From the NCBI GenBank assembly GCA_943356445.1, contig CALREZ010000005.1:1-41850 (forward strand): 41,850 nt of DNA. Reading direction: 5' to 3'. The notes under the pieces are model-generated. The model had not been told where the DNA came from. It searched no databases and saw only the letters and a program-made list of their open reading frames with translations. Position numbers and translations under genes: made by a program. The stretch's first letter is position 1; each line of letters begins with the position of its first letter. Shown here in pieces: positions 9,710 to 19,181 of this stretch. The DNA comes from Candidatus Nomurabacteria bacterium (lineage in GTDB: Bacteria; Patescibacteriota; Minisyncoccia; Phycocordibacterales; CAIJYI01).

Positions 9710-12355
9710 ATGGCTAAAAGTGTATTTAGCTTTTACGAAGGCGACGGCAAGAACAAAATGCTTCTTGGAGGCAAGGGCGCAAATCTCTGCGAAATGACGC
9801 AGATTGGGCTCAATATCCCTCCGGGATTTGTCATCTCAACGGAAGCATGCTCGAACTATTTGGAGGATGAAACAGCCAAATTGCCGCACACTCTCAAATC
9901 AGAAATCGCCGTCCACATTAAAGAGTTGGAACGGCAAACGGGAAAACAATTCGGCGGGGCCCTCAATCCCCTCCTCGTTTCCGTCCGTTCCGGCTCGGCG
10001 ATGTCTATGCCGGGAATGATGGATACCATCTTAAACCTGGGATTGAATGAAACCACGGTCATCGGACTGATTGAACGCACGGGGAACCCTCGCTTTGCTT
10101 GGGACGCCTATCGCCGTTTCGTACAGCTTTTCGGAAAGGTTGCGTTGGGCGTTCCCGATGAAAAATTTGATGATGTCTTTGATGAAATCAAAGAACGAGC
10201 CGGCGTCGAAAAAGACGTTGACCTTACGACTGAAAATTTAACAGAAGCGACGTATCGTTTCTTGGAAGTCGTAAAATCGCATACCGGCAAGCCTTTTCCT
10301 CGCGACCCCCGCGAACAATTGGAAATTGCCATACTCGCCGTGTTTCGTTCTTGGAACGGAAAACGTGCGCGTGATTATCGCCGTCAATTTAAAATTACCA
10401 AAGATATGGCAAACGGCACGGCCGTCAATGTCGTAACAATGGTTTTTGGAAACATGGGCGATGACTCGGCGACCGGCGTCGGCTTTACGCGCGACCCGGG
10501 AACAGGCAGCAATGAAATGTACGGTGAATATCTCGTCAACGCGCAAGGAGAAGACGTTGTCGCCGGCACTCGCACGCCAAAACCTGTCAAAGAAATGGCA
10601 ACCGAAATGCCCGACATATATCGCCAACTAGTAGAGCTTCGCAATAAATTGGAAGCGCATTACCACGAAGTGCAGGATTATGAGTACACTATAGAAAAAG
10701 GCGTTCTCTACTGTCTCCAAACCCGCAACGGCAAAATGAATACCGTCGCGCAAGTTCGCACTTCGGTTGAAATGGCAAAAGAAGGTTTGATTACCAAAAA
10801 ACAAGCGGTCCTTCGCATCAAACCCGATGACCTCACCCAACTCTTAAGTCCCCAATTGGACAAAAGATATGAAGGAATTCCCATTGCAACAGGACTTTCC
10901 GCTTCGCCGGGCGCATCATCAGGACAAATTGTCTTTGATGCCGATGAAGCCGAAAAATGGCGCGACATGGGTCGCAAAGTCATTCTGGTTCGGGAAGAAA
11001 CAAAACCGGAAGACATTCATGGATTCTTCGCAGCGGTGGGAATTCTCACTTCACGCGGAGGCAAAACTTCTCATGCGGCCGTTGTCGCGAGAGGAATGGG
11101 CAAACCGTGCGTCGCGGGAGCCGAAGGCATCAAAGTTGATGTCCGAGGAAAAACAGCTGACGTCGGAGAATACAAACTGTACGAAGGAGACGTGATTACG
11201 ATTGACGGCGGAACCGGGAAAGTATATCTGGGAGAAATTCCCGTCGTGCCTCCCGAATTTTCCGAGGATCTGAAAACTCTGCTTTCGTGGGCCGACCGAT
11301 TTGCTACGCTCAAAGTGCGCGCGAATGCGGACACCCCGGACGGCGCGAAGAAAGCCCGCGAGTACGGAGCGACCGGTATCGGTTTGGTTCGTACGGAACG
11401 GATGTTCAACGACACCGACCGCTTGCCCATCATGGTGGATATGATTGTTTCCGATTCTCCGAAAAAAAGAACGGAAGCCCTTCGCAAACTTGCGGATATG
11501 CAACGGAAAGATTTCAGACAAATTTTTCTTGCCATGGCTCCGCTTCCCGTTACCGTCCGATTGCTTGATCCTCCGCTCCATGAATTCTTACCGGGAGAAC
11601 TTGATCTCCTTGATAAGATTCGCGAAACAGAAGGAACGGAAGAAGGCGAACGCAACAAAAAATTGCTTTCCGCCGTACGAGCGCTTCGGGAAACCAACCC
11701 GATGCTCGGACATCGCGGAGTTCGTCTTGGTCTGACCAATCCTGAAATCTATAATATGCAGCTGCGCGCGATTCTTGAAGCCGCGGCCGACTGCGAAGAA
11801 GAAGGAACGACCATTGTCCCTGAAATTATGATTCCGCAAGTTATTTCCGCGCAAGAAATCAAGCCGATGCTTGTTTCAGCAAAAGAGATAGCCGAAGAGA
11901 TTGAGGAAAAACGGAACATCTCCGTCGCTTTCTCGTTCGGAACCATGATGGAAACCGTACGCGCTTGCTTGCGCGCCGATGAGCTGGCAAAAACAGCGGA
12001 ATTTTTCTCATTCGGAACAAATGATTTGTCTCAAGCGACTTTCTCATTTTCAAGAGAAGACGCTGAAAATAAATTCTTGCCGTTCTATAACGAGCATGAA
12101 ATTCTGCTGGATAATCCGTTTGAGATATTGGATGTAAACGGCGTCGGAAAATTGATGCGCATGGCGATAGAAGACGGACGCAAAACGCGACCCGAACTCA
12201 AGGTTGGCATATGCGGAGAACATGGGGGAGAACCGAGGTCAATCGCATTCTGTCACTCCATCGGACTCTCATATGTTTCCTGCTCGCCGATGAGAATTCC
12301 CGTCGCGCGACTGGCCGCCGCTCACGCAGCAATCAACAGCAAAAAAACAAAGTAG
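9710..12355 (+). CDS. ppdK: Pyruvate, phosphate dikinase
   Basis: GGKGANLCEMT, RSGSAMSMPGMMDTILNLG, GGKTSHAAVVARGMGKPCVAG phosphohistidine motif, C-terminal TIM barrel. Confidence 0.97.
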   Translation: MAKSVFSFYEGDGKNKMLLGGKGANLCEMTQIGLNIPPGFVISTEACSNYLEDETAKLPHTLKSEIAVHIKELERQTGKQFGGALNPLLVSVRSGSAMSMPGMMDTILNLGLNETTVIGLIERTGNPRFAWDAYRRFVQLFGKVALGVPDEKFDDVFDEIKERAGVEKDVDLTTENLTEATYRFLEVVKSHTGKPFPRDPREQLEIAILAVFRSWNGKRARDYRRQFKITKDMANGTAVNVVTMVFGNMGDDSATGVGFTRDPGTGSNEMYGEYLVNAQGEDVVAGTRTPKPVKEMATEMPDIYRQLVELRNKLEAHYHEVQDYEYTIEKGVLYCLQTRNGKMNTVAQVRTSVEMAKEGLITKKQAVLRIKPDDLTQLLSPQLDKRYEGIPIATGLSASPGASSGQIVFDADEAEKWRDMGRKVILVREETKPEDIHGFFAAVGILTSRGGKTSHAAVVARGMGKPCVAGAEGIKVDVRGKTADVGEYKLYEGDVITIDGGTGKVYLGEIPVVPPEFSEDLKTLLSWADRFATLKVRANADTPDGAKKAREYGATGIGLVRTERMFNDTDRLPIMVDMIVSDSPKKRTEALRKLADMQRKDFRQIFLAMAPLPVTVRLLDPPLHEFLPGELDLLDKIRETEGTEEGERNKKLLSAVRALRETNPMLGHRGVRLGLTNPEIYNMQLRAILEAAADCEEEGTTIVPEIMIPQVISAQEIKPMLVSAKEIAEEIEEKRNISVAFSFGTMMETVRACLRADELAKTAEFFSFGTNDLSQATFSFSREDAENKFLPFYNEHEILLDNPFEILDVNGVGKLMRMAIEDGRKTRPELKVGICGEHGGEPRSIAFCHSIGLSYVSCSPMRIPVARLAAAHAAINSKKTK

Positions 12356-12368
12356 TTCTTTTTTAACG

Positions 12369-12400
12369 CAAAACCCGAGACGCAATGTCTCGGGTTTTTT
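12369..12400 (+). terminator. Rho-independent terminator after ppdK
   Basis: acccgagacgcaatgtctcgggtttttt. Confidence 0.85.
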
Positions 12401-12401
12401 A

Positions 12402-13508
12402 TTAAATCCTAAACTCTATAACATCCCCATCCTGCACGATATATTCTTTTCCTTCCGTTCGCACCCAGCCTTTTTCTTTTGCCAAAGAATACGCGCCCGA
12501 TTCCAAAAGTTTGTCGCAATGAATCACCTCCGCGCGAATGAATTTTTCTTTGAAATCCGTATGTATTGCCATGCCCGCTTCGGGAGCCGTTGAATTTTTC
12601 TTGATCGTCCACGCCCTCGTTTCGTCTTCTCCGGTGGTGAAGTAGGTCATAAGTCCGAGAATGTCATAGCTCATGCGTATCAGACTGTTGACGCCGTCAT
12701 CTTTTGAAGCGCCCAATTCCGCGCGGAACACCTCTCTTTCTTCTCCGGAAAAATCTTTCAATTCCGATTCTATTTTGGCGTCAACGATAACATGCCCCGC
12801 CCCGCTCTCTTTGAAAAAAGCGATGAGTTCCTGATAGCGCCCGTCATTCAATTCGTCCAAATTTTTATTTCCGGAGCCCGAGCGTTTATTCAATATATAG
12901 AGTATCGGCTTCATGGAAAGCAGGTGCATCGTTTTCACGATTGCCAATTCTTTCTCATCCAAAGAAACCGTACGAGCGAGTTTCCCCGCCTCCAGCGCCG
13001 GCAGCACTTTTGAAAGCGCGTCTTTTTCGCGAACCGCGTCCTTGTCTCCGCGCTTCACATCGCGTTCAATGTTCTGCAAGCGTTTCGTTACCGTCTGCAT
13101 GTCCGCCAAGATGAGTTCAAGATTAATGACGCCGATATCATCCATCGGATTTATTTTCCCGGACACATGAATGATGTTGTCATCCTCAAAAATACGCACG
13201 ACTTCCGCAATGGCGTCCGTCTCTCGGATGTGCGCAAGAAATTTATTTCCCAACCCCGCGCCCTCCGCCGCTCCCGCAACCAGTCCGGCGATATCCACGA
13301 ATTCAATCGCCGCCGGAATTTTTTTCCGAGAATGAGAAAAGTGGTTTAATTTTTCCAGCCGTTCATCCGGCACCGCCACGATTCCGACCGACGGGTCAAT
13401 CGTGCAAAACGGATAGTTCTCCGCCGGAACGGATTTCTCCGTCAAAGCATTAAACAACGTAGATTTCCCCACATTCGGCAACCCGACGATTCCTATAGAT
13501 AATGACAT
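12402..13508 (-). CDS. ychF: Redox-regulated ATPase YchF (Obg-like)
   Basis: [44 protein letters not shown]-terminal TGS domain. Confidence 0.96.
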   Translation of the reverse strand: MSLSIGIVGLPNVGKSTLFNALTEKSVPAENYPFCTIDPSVGIVAVPDERLEKLNHFSHSRKKIPAAIEFVDIAGLVAGAAEGAGLGNKFLAHIRETDAIAEVVRIFEDDNIIHVSGKINPMDDIGVINLELILADMQTVTKRLQNIERDVKRGDKDAVREKDALSKVLPALEAGKLARTVSLDEKELAIVKTMHLLSMKPILYILNKRSGSGNKNLDELNDGRYQELIAFFKESGAGHVIVDAKIESELKDFSGEEREVFRAELGASKDDGVNSLIRMSYDILGLMTYFTTGEDETRAWTIKKNSTAPEAGMAIHTDFKEKFIRAEVIHCDKLLESGAYSLAKEKGWVRTEGKEYIVQDGDVIEFRI

Positions 13509-13574
13509 AAAATTGATTGACTTTTTTATTAATTTCGCGTATACTTGCAAGTACAAATGGCCTCACGGCTCGCA

Positions 13575-13600
13575 CCCGCTTCGCAAGAAGCGGGTGCAAA
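13575..13600. repeat. Perfect 11-bp palindromic hairpin, intergenic
   Basis: gcacccgcttc-gcaa-gaagcgggtgc. Confidence 0.7.
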
Positions 13601-13604
13601 CTTT

Positions 13605-13994
13605 TTAAAGCAATTCTTTGACCTCTTTTCTTATTTTTTGAAAAACAACCCCCTCCAACTTTCCCATTTTATCTTTCAGTCTTCTCGTATCAAAAAGACG
13701 AATCTGCGATAATAAAGCGGTACTTTCGTTTTCTAAAAAACAAAATTTGAAATAATACCTCCCTTCTTTCTTCGTAGTAGAAAGGGGTATCCCGACAAAA
13801 ACATTTTTGCTGAACTTTTTTAAAATCAAAACAGGACGTGTAAAGTATTCGTTTTTTCCATCTTCCTCAAAACCGATATTAACACCGAGGGAAACCCACC
13901 AAATTTCCCGCTCATGAAAATAAAGCGCCTCTGGCGTTTTATGAAGGCTTTTCTTTTTGTCGTTCCAAACATCAAAATCTTTCTCCTTTTCCAT
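13605..13994 (-). CDS. PemK/MazF-family toxin-like protein
   Basis: REIWWVSLGVNIGFEEDGKNEYFTRPVLILKKFS...LLSQIRLFDTRRL; start placed at MEKEKDFDVWNDKKK. Confidence 0.7.
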   Translation of the reverse strand: MEKEKDFDVWNDKKKSLHKTPEALYFHEREIWWVSLGVNIGFEEDGKNEYFTRPVLILKKFSKNVFVGIPLSTTKKEGRYYFKFCFLENESTALLSQIRLFDTRRLKDKMGKLEGVVFQKIRKEVKELL

Positions 13995-14057
13995 AATCAC
14001 CACTATACCCGAATCCGGGTGAAAAATCCATGTATTCGCGAGCGATTTTAAAAAAAC

Positions 14058-14093
14058 AAACCTCGCGGAAATTTCCGCGAGGTTTGTTTTTTT
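14058..14093. terminator. Hairpin terminator
   Basis: aaacctcgcggaaatttccgcgaggtttgttttttt. Confidence 0.75.
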
Positions 14094-14103
14094 GTGAAAG
14101 ATA

Positions 14104-14280
14104 TTATTCTTCCGGAGCTGCGTCAACGACGATTGCTTCACCTTCTTCTTCAGCGGCGACTTCGTCAGCCAAATCTTGAACGGCTTCTTCTGCGATTTCA
14201 ACCGCTTCGTTGGCAGTTTCAACTGCTTCTACGGCTTCTTCCACCGCTTCAACCGCGGCATCAATTTTGTTCTCTTCCAT
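14104..14280 (-). CDS. Small, highly acidic Ala/Val/Glu-repeat protein (58 aa, not in ORF track)
   Basis: Minus-strand translation MEENKIDAAVEAVEEAVEAVETANEAVEIAEEAVQDLADEVAAEEEGEAIVVDAAPEE*, directly followed by a terminator hairpin. Confidence 0.65.
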   Translation of the reverse strand: MEENKIDAAVEAVEEAVEAVETANEAVEIAEEAVQDLADEVAAEEEGEAIVVDAAPEE

Positions 14281-14416
14281 GAATGTAATTCGGTTACTTA
14301 ATATGTTTTTATGATATCATATTTTTATAATTCTGTCAATCATTTTACGGGTTTGAGAAGTTTTCCCCATTCGGCGTCCATATCACCCTTCATATTTTTT
14401 TGTTATGATAATAAAC

Positions 14417-14812
14417 ATGAAAGCATATAATTGGTATTCGCAATTGATCAAACCGTCGTGGGCGCCGCCCTCATGGGTATTCGGCCCGGTGTGGACATTT
14501 CTTTATATCCTCATCGCCGTTTCTTACGGAAAAGTTTTTCTGATGGCGTGGCAAAAAGAAATTCCCTTCGCGGTCGCCTTGCCATTTATTCTCAATCTTC
14601 TTTTCAACTTTGCTTTTACTCCTCTGCAATTCGGACTGCAAAATAATCTCTTGGCGGCGATTGATATTCTTTTTATTCTCAGTACTCTTATCTGGGCCAT
14701 TATCGCCATTTTTCCTTATGTCCAATGGGCCGCCTTTATGCAGATTCCTTATTTGCTCTGGGTTTCCTTTGCAACCATCTTGCAACTGACGATTACCTAT
14801 TTGAATAAATAA
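14417..14812 (+). CDS. TspO/MBR family protein
   Basis: WYSQLIKPSWAPPSWVFGPVWTFLYILIAVSYG and multiple TM segments. Confidence 0.9.
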   Translation: MKAYNWYSQLIKPSWAPPSWVFGPVWTFLYILIAVSYGKVFLMAWQKEIPFAVALPFILNLLFNFAFTPLQFGLQNNLLAAIDILFILSTLIWAIIAIFPYVQWAAFMQIPYLLWVSFATILQLTITYLNK

Positions 14813-14878
14813 AACAAAGGAACAAGTAAAAAGTTACTTGTCTTTCAAATATCACGAGTGCGTGGTATTATTCGTTTT

Positions 14879-15088
14879 ATGAAAACAGATTTTAATCGAT
14901 GGTATAACACTTTATCGTGTAAAGCGATCAGGGAGATCATTGATAAAAGGAAAACGCAAGAACTCTCTTCCAGAGAATTATACGCGACATTTGAACATTC
15001 CATGAGATGTTCGGAGTGCAGAGACATCAATATGGCTGTTCTTGATATGCAAATAGAAAAAGCGATGAAAGGAATAGAAGAAAAATAA
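14879..15088 (+). CDS. Small protein with HxxxCxxC putative zinc motif
   Basis: FEHSMRCSECRDIN. Confidence 0.55.
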   Translation: MKTDFNRWYNTLSCKAIREIIDKRKTQELSSRELYATFEHSMRCSECRDINMAVLDMQIEKAMKGIEEK

Positions 15089-15097
15089 CAATTATCC

Positions 15098-15952
15098 ATG
15101 CAAAATCATTATGATACGCTCGGAGTAAAAAGCTATACGTCAACAGAAGGAATCAATAGAGCATGCAATAGGCTTGCGCATAAGTACAAAGAGGATACAA
15201 CAGGAAGTTCCGAAACAAAATTAAAAGAAATGGAAGAAGCTTGTCAAATACTTACCAATCACAAAAAACGAGCGGAATACAATTCCTTTTTAAACAACAG
15301 AGAAACCCAGTCAGAGTTACCATCCAAAGACGCCAAAATAGCGACTGAGCCCATTCCCCGCAATGTAAAACAAAAGCCATTTGACGATACTATCCAATTT
15401 TTAAAGACCCGCTTTTTCTCTTTAAGCGAGTTTTTTGCGCAAGGAATCCTTGGTTTTGCTGCTGCCAAAATAATCACGTATTTTATCAGAAGCGAATTAC
15501 CATTGCTAACTTTTTTTACGGAAAATTTTCTCGGTTTTGTTATTCTTTTTTCCGCATTCATTGCCATATTAAAACTCGGACAGTATTTTCTGGAACTGGA
15601 TCATTTCAAAGCTGTTTGCTACTGGGTTGGAGTAGCCTGCTTTGTTTTTTTCATGTCAGATATTATTCCTGGAAATATTTTCCTCAACGGAGTTTCTTCA
15701 CCATCAGACGAGAAAATTCTTCCCTACCCTGAAAACTTTCATTTTATGGAACAAACTCTCAACCGCAACGAAATACTTCAACTTCAAAGTGTTCTTGCAA
15801 AAGATGCCGATGTCTACCCAGAAGGATTCGTTACGGGGGTTTACGGAGAGCTCACGCACCGAGCGCTTATTCGTTATCAAAAAAAACACGGGCTTCCGGC
15901 AAAAGGATATTATGGGGAACAAACAAAGGCCCTCATAATGCACTCGCAATAA
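15098..15952 (+). CDS. J-domain-like / multi-TM / peptidoglycan-binding-domain fusion
   Basis: N-terminal HYDTLGVKS...AHKYKED...EACQILTNHKKRAEYN; central TM segments; C-terminal LQSVLAKDADVYPEGFVTGVYGELTHRALIRYQKKHGLPAKGYYGEQTKALI (PG_binding_1-like). Confidence 0.7.
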   Translation: MQNHYDTLGVKSYTSTEGINRACNRLAHKYKEDTTGSSETKLKEMEEACQILTNHKKRAEYNSFLNNRETQSELPSKDAKIATEPIPRNVKQKPFDDTIQFLKTRFFSLSEFFAQGILGFAAAKIITYFIRSELPLLTFFTENFLGFVILFSAFIAILKLGQYFLELDHFKAVCYWVGVACFVFFMSDIIPGNIFLNGVSSPSDEKILPYPENFHFMEQTLNRNEILQLQSVLAKDADVYPEGFVTGVYGELTHRALIRYQKKHGLPAKGYYGEQTKALIMHSQ

Positions 15953-16017
15953 AAATTGAATTTATTTGCCTATTATATATAATTCAAGGAGTATTTATAA
16001 ATTAAAAAAGATAAATT

Positions 16018-16200
16018 ATGTCAGATCTTAAAGTCGTCGAAACATTATATAGCAATCATAATAAGTTTGAGATCTTAAAAAGAGAAGGCGGGTTCATTGT
16101 AGATGTTGCCTATTATCTGCATAAAAACGGAAAACCACACCGCTCTTTTAAAACTCTTCGAGACGCCATAGATGCAGCAAAAGAAGAAGGAGCATCATAA
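16018..16200 (+). CDS. Hypothetical small protein
   Basis: 60 aa ORF between two co-oriented genes. Confidence 0.45.
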   Translation: MSDLKVVETLYSNHNKFEILKREGGFIVDVAYYLHKNGKPHRSFKTLRDAIDAAKEEGAS

Positions 16201-16247
16201 AATTGATGTTTCTTTAAACATCCTTTTATTCTTAACAAATAATACTC

Positions 16248-17336
16248 ATGAGCGAAGCCGAAAAAGAGCACGTACAGAAATTAACAGACCAAGCTTTTGC
16301 CCTCATTGAGCTGGAAGAAAATGAAAAGATTATTGAAACTTGTGATGAGATATTAAACATTGAACCCGAAAATTCTCTCATTCTCCGAATGAGATCCATT
16401 GCTTTGTGCAATCTTGATAAATTCCAAGAAACCCTTGAGGCTTGCGACGAAGCTCTGACGGTTGAACCTCAAAATATAAACACAATGCTCCGAAGAGCTT
16501 GGGCTCTCTATCATCTTGAGGAATACCTTTTAACGATTGAAGAGTGCGATGAGGTATTAGCTCTTGACCCAAAGAATATGGAAGCATTCGCAAAGAAAGC
16601 GGGAGCTTTATGTCACTTAAACCTACACGAGGAAGCATTTAAGGTGTGCGAAACAGCTCTTTCCATTGACCCAAAAGATACAGCTATACTTTTTTTAAAA
16701 GCTCAAATTTTTCAAATCCTCAAAAAAGAACGAGAAGCGATTGAAATATATGAAAAGATACTGGACATTGATCCATCAGATGTAGACGCTCTTCAAGCAA
16801 AAGCCTGGATGCTTGAAGAACTAAATCGACACCAGGAAGCAATTGAAACATGCAACGAAGCATTATCTCTTGATGCTGAAAATATCCCCATTCTTACCAT
16901 AAAAATCTTCGCTTTGTTTGAGTTGGAAAAATATGAAGACGCCATCAAAACCTGCGAAGATATCTTGACTACTGAACCCAACAATATCCGCGCTCTCATA
17001 GTCAAGACAAAAGCTCTCTACCGCCTGGAAAAATATGAAGAAGGACTTCAAACAAGCAAAAAAATATTACCCCTCCAACAGAAAGATATTGATGTCCTTG
17101 ACCTTCATGCCCATTTGCTTCAACAGCTTGGAAAGTATGAGGAATCTCTCCAAATTTGTGATGAAATTCTATCATTTGAACCGAACGATATAAACACAAT
17201 AGGAACGAAAGCTTGGAACTTCGGTTTTCTCGGACAGCGTAACGAAGCAATCCGCTGTTGCGAAGAAATACTGAAGATAGATCCCAAGAATATAGATGCC
17301 CTGCGATTAAGAGTTACTATTTTTGAAAACTGTTAA
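16248..17336 (+). CDS. Tetratricopeptide-repeat protein
   Basis: Tandem ~34-aa units such as EALTVEPQNINTMLRRAWALYHLEEYLLTIEECDEVLALDPKN. Confidence 0.9.
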   Translation: MSEAEKEHVQKLTDQAFALIELEENEKIIETCDEILNIEPENSLILRMRSIALCNLDKFQETLEACDEALTVEPQNINTMLRRAWALYHLEEYLLTIEECDEVLALDPKNMEAFAKKAGALCHLNLHEEAFKVCETALSIDPKDTAILFLKAQIFQILKKEREAIEIYEKILDIDPSDVDALQAKAWMLEELNRHQEAIETCNEALSLDAENIPILTIKIFALFELEKYEDAIKTCEDILTTEPNNIRALIVKTKALYRLEKYEEGLQTSKKILPLQQKDIDVLDLHAHLLQQLGKYEESLQICDEILSFEPNDINTIGTKAWNFGFLGQRNEAIRCCEEILKIDPKNIDALRLRVTIFENC

Positions 17337-17366
17337 AAAAAACGAGCCTCGGCTCGTTTTTTTAAC
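17337..17366. terminator. Bidirectional terminator
   Basis: aaaaaaacgagcctcggctcgttttttt. Confidence 0.8.
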
Positions 17367-17373
17367 AGTGTTT

Positions 17374-17874
17374 TTATCTCCTTCCTTTTCTGTTCCACAT
17401 ATTTTTCAAACCTTCCTGCATATCATCAAAAATTTTCAAAAATGGACTAAAAATATCATTTATCGTTTCGTTAGATTCGCACGCAAATTTAAGTATTCCG
17501 CCGAGAACGAACACGAATAAGATAATTCCAACAATCAATCCAATAATCAACATTGCCGCGTAAGCGACAAGAACCGCCATTCCGCAAAAAACGAGGGAGA
17601 CAAGACCGAGAAGAACTGCGCTCCTCCAGTGTACATCCTTAATATATTTTTTTGAAATTGTAGCTAAACCAACACCAACCATAACGAATGAATGTTGAAG
17701 ATAATGCTGCCATTTCTTATCTTGACGTTCCTTTTCTCTATGTTCGTGTTTTTTCTTATGCGCCCATGCTTCAAATTTCAAAGCCCATCGTTCAACAAAC
17801 GGCCATTTGAGATAACCCGCAAGAACAACAAGAATAAATGGAATTGCCAAAATGATAAAATTTAAATATGCCAT
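17374..17874 (-). CDS. Membrane protein of unknown function
   Basis: N-terminal TM, basic loop, two central TM segments. Confidence 0.6.
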   Translation of the reverse strand: MAYLNFIILAIPFILVVLAGYLKWPFVERWALKFEAWAHKKKHEHREKERQDKKWQHYLQHSFVMVGVGLATISKKYIKDVHWRSAVLLGLVSLVFCGMAVLVAYAAMLIIGLIVGIILFVFVLGGILKFACESNETINDIFSPFLKIFDDMQEGLKNMWNRKGRR

Positions 17875-18010
17875 AAAAGTTTTTATTTTATAGAGTTTAA
17901 TTTAAAAAGAGAGATTATTCCGCAATAAAAATAAGAATACTATAACCCCCAATAAAAGTAAATCTTTCAAAAACAAATATAAAAAAACGGTAAATTTACA
18001 AATTTGCTTT

Positions 18011-18039
18011 ACTGTCAAAAAATGTGCTATTATGACAGT
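18011..18039. promoter_or_regulatory. Operator-like inverted repeat overlapping a candidate promoter
   Basis: ACTGTCA-15 nt-TGACAGT surrounding TATTAT (18028-18033). Confidence 0.5.
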
Positions 18040-18040
18040 T

Positions 18041-19177
18041 ATGGTAAATTTCTATACATATAAATTTTCGATGTTTAATAGCTTCTCCGAGTGGCGACTT
18101 TTTAGACGAGGTAAATATGAGGGACGTAATGGATTTTCTTTGGGGATAAACGGCGGGTCCCGAGAGGATTCAATTCGCAAACTGGGAAAGAAAAACTTGG
18201 GACTTCACCAGCAGGAGTGGGTCAAAAGAGATACCCCTCTCATGAAACAGCACCGAAAATTAAGAGAGAAGGTGTTTAAAACAAAAAAAGAAGCAGATAT
18301 ACAGGAAAAAGATTACAAAACAAAAAAAGAAATTTTTGATAGTAAAGAAAGAGCCATTCCAAGCGAAGTTCCCCGTTCTTACGGCTACTATCTGCTTCTA
18401 TTTATCGCCGCAATAGGAGAATTCCCCTTCAACCTCGTCGCTTTCCGCGCAATCAATGAAGCAGAAATCCTCATCTGGTTTATCTCTTTAATTGCCAGTA
18501 TTATCTTTGCTGTCTGTCTGCATCAAATTGCCGTGGCGGTTGCGGAAGGAGCGTTCAAAAAGGGTTTCCGAAACGCCTACAAGACTCACCCTGTCCCGAT
18601 GGCCATGATGACAGTGCTTGGGTTGCTGATTATCGCTTTTGGTATTTTAAGAAAGGGATTCATCCAAGGAACAGACGCTGAGTTGGCATCTTCGGGTATT
18701 CAAACATACACCAGTTCAACTATCGTTGCGATATCCCTCGGGATTTTTGTGCTGCTGGTCTCGCTTGTTGCCATAAGCCAAGGAATGAGGGAGGAAGAAT
18801 CAAATGGAACAAAAGATAAAAAAGCATACAGAGAAGCAAAAGAAGCATATCTGAGAGCCAAGGAAAATTTAGCGCAGATTGAAAAAAAATATGAACGAAC
18901 AAAAACCACATTGGAAGAATCCAGAGATAAACTCATAGAAATTGAAACGGAACGAAAGCAAATGCTCGCAATTTACCGAAGCGAAGAGGACGCTTATCGC
19001 GATATCGTCGATATAATGATAAGCAGTTACAGAAATGGATATACGCAGGCCTATCAAAAAAAGAATCCAGGAAAATCGCCGATATTCATAACGGAACGTT
19101 TCAAAGACATGGATTCAAAACTGGAAGAAAAACTTCCCCTCCTAGAAGAAGTAGATGAGAAATCTAAAACATTGTAA
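18041..19177 (+). CDS. Multi-TM membrane protein with coiled-coil on both sides
   Basis: Charged helical N-terminus, about four TM segments, long C-terminal coiled coil; start at 18041 suggested by promoter position. Confidence 0.6.
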   Translation: MVNFYTYKFSMFNSFSEWRLFRRGKYEGRNGFSLGINGGSREDSIRKLGKKNLGLHQQEWVKRDTPLMKQHRKLREKVFKTKKEADIQEKDYKTKKEIFDSKERAIPSEVPRSYGYYLLLFIAAIGEFPFNLVAFRAINEAEILIWFISLIASIIFAVCLHQIAVAVAEGAFKKGFRNAYKTHPVPMAMMTVLGLLIIAFGILRKGFIQGTDAELASSGIQTYTSSTIVAISLGIFVLLVSLVAISQGMREEESNGTKDKKAYREAKEAYLRAKENLAQIEKKYERTKTTLEESRDKLIEIETERKQMLAIYRSEEDAYRDIVDIMISSYRNGYTQAYQKKNPGKSPIFITERFKDMDSKLEEKLPLLEEVDEKSKTL

Positions 19178-19181
19178 TCAC

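Noticed and set aside
11051-11739. Overlapping minus-strand ORFs of 176 and 222 aa
   Set aside because: Antisense to the conserved ppdK coding sequence; no recognisable domain.
14094-14282. 62-aa plus-strand ORF rich in Leu/Arg
   Set aside because: Shadow of the acidic 58-aa minus-strand protein, which has the more plausible composition and terminator context.
16248-17336. Direct repeats suggestive of a CRISPR-like or satellite array
   Set aside because: The periodicity (~102 nt) is the DNA of TPR units in one continuous ORF. No CRISPR array was seen in the window.
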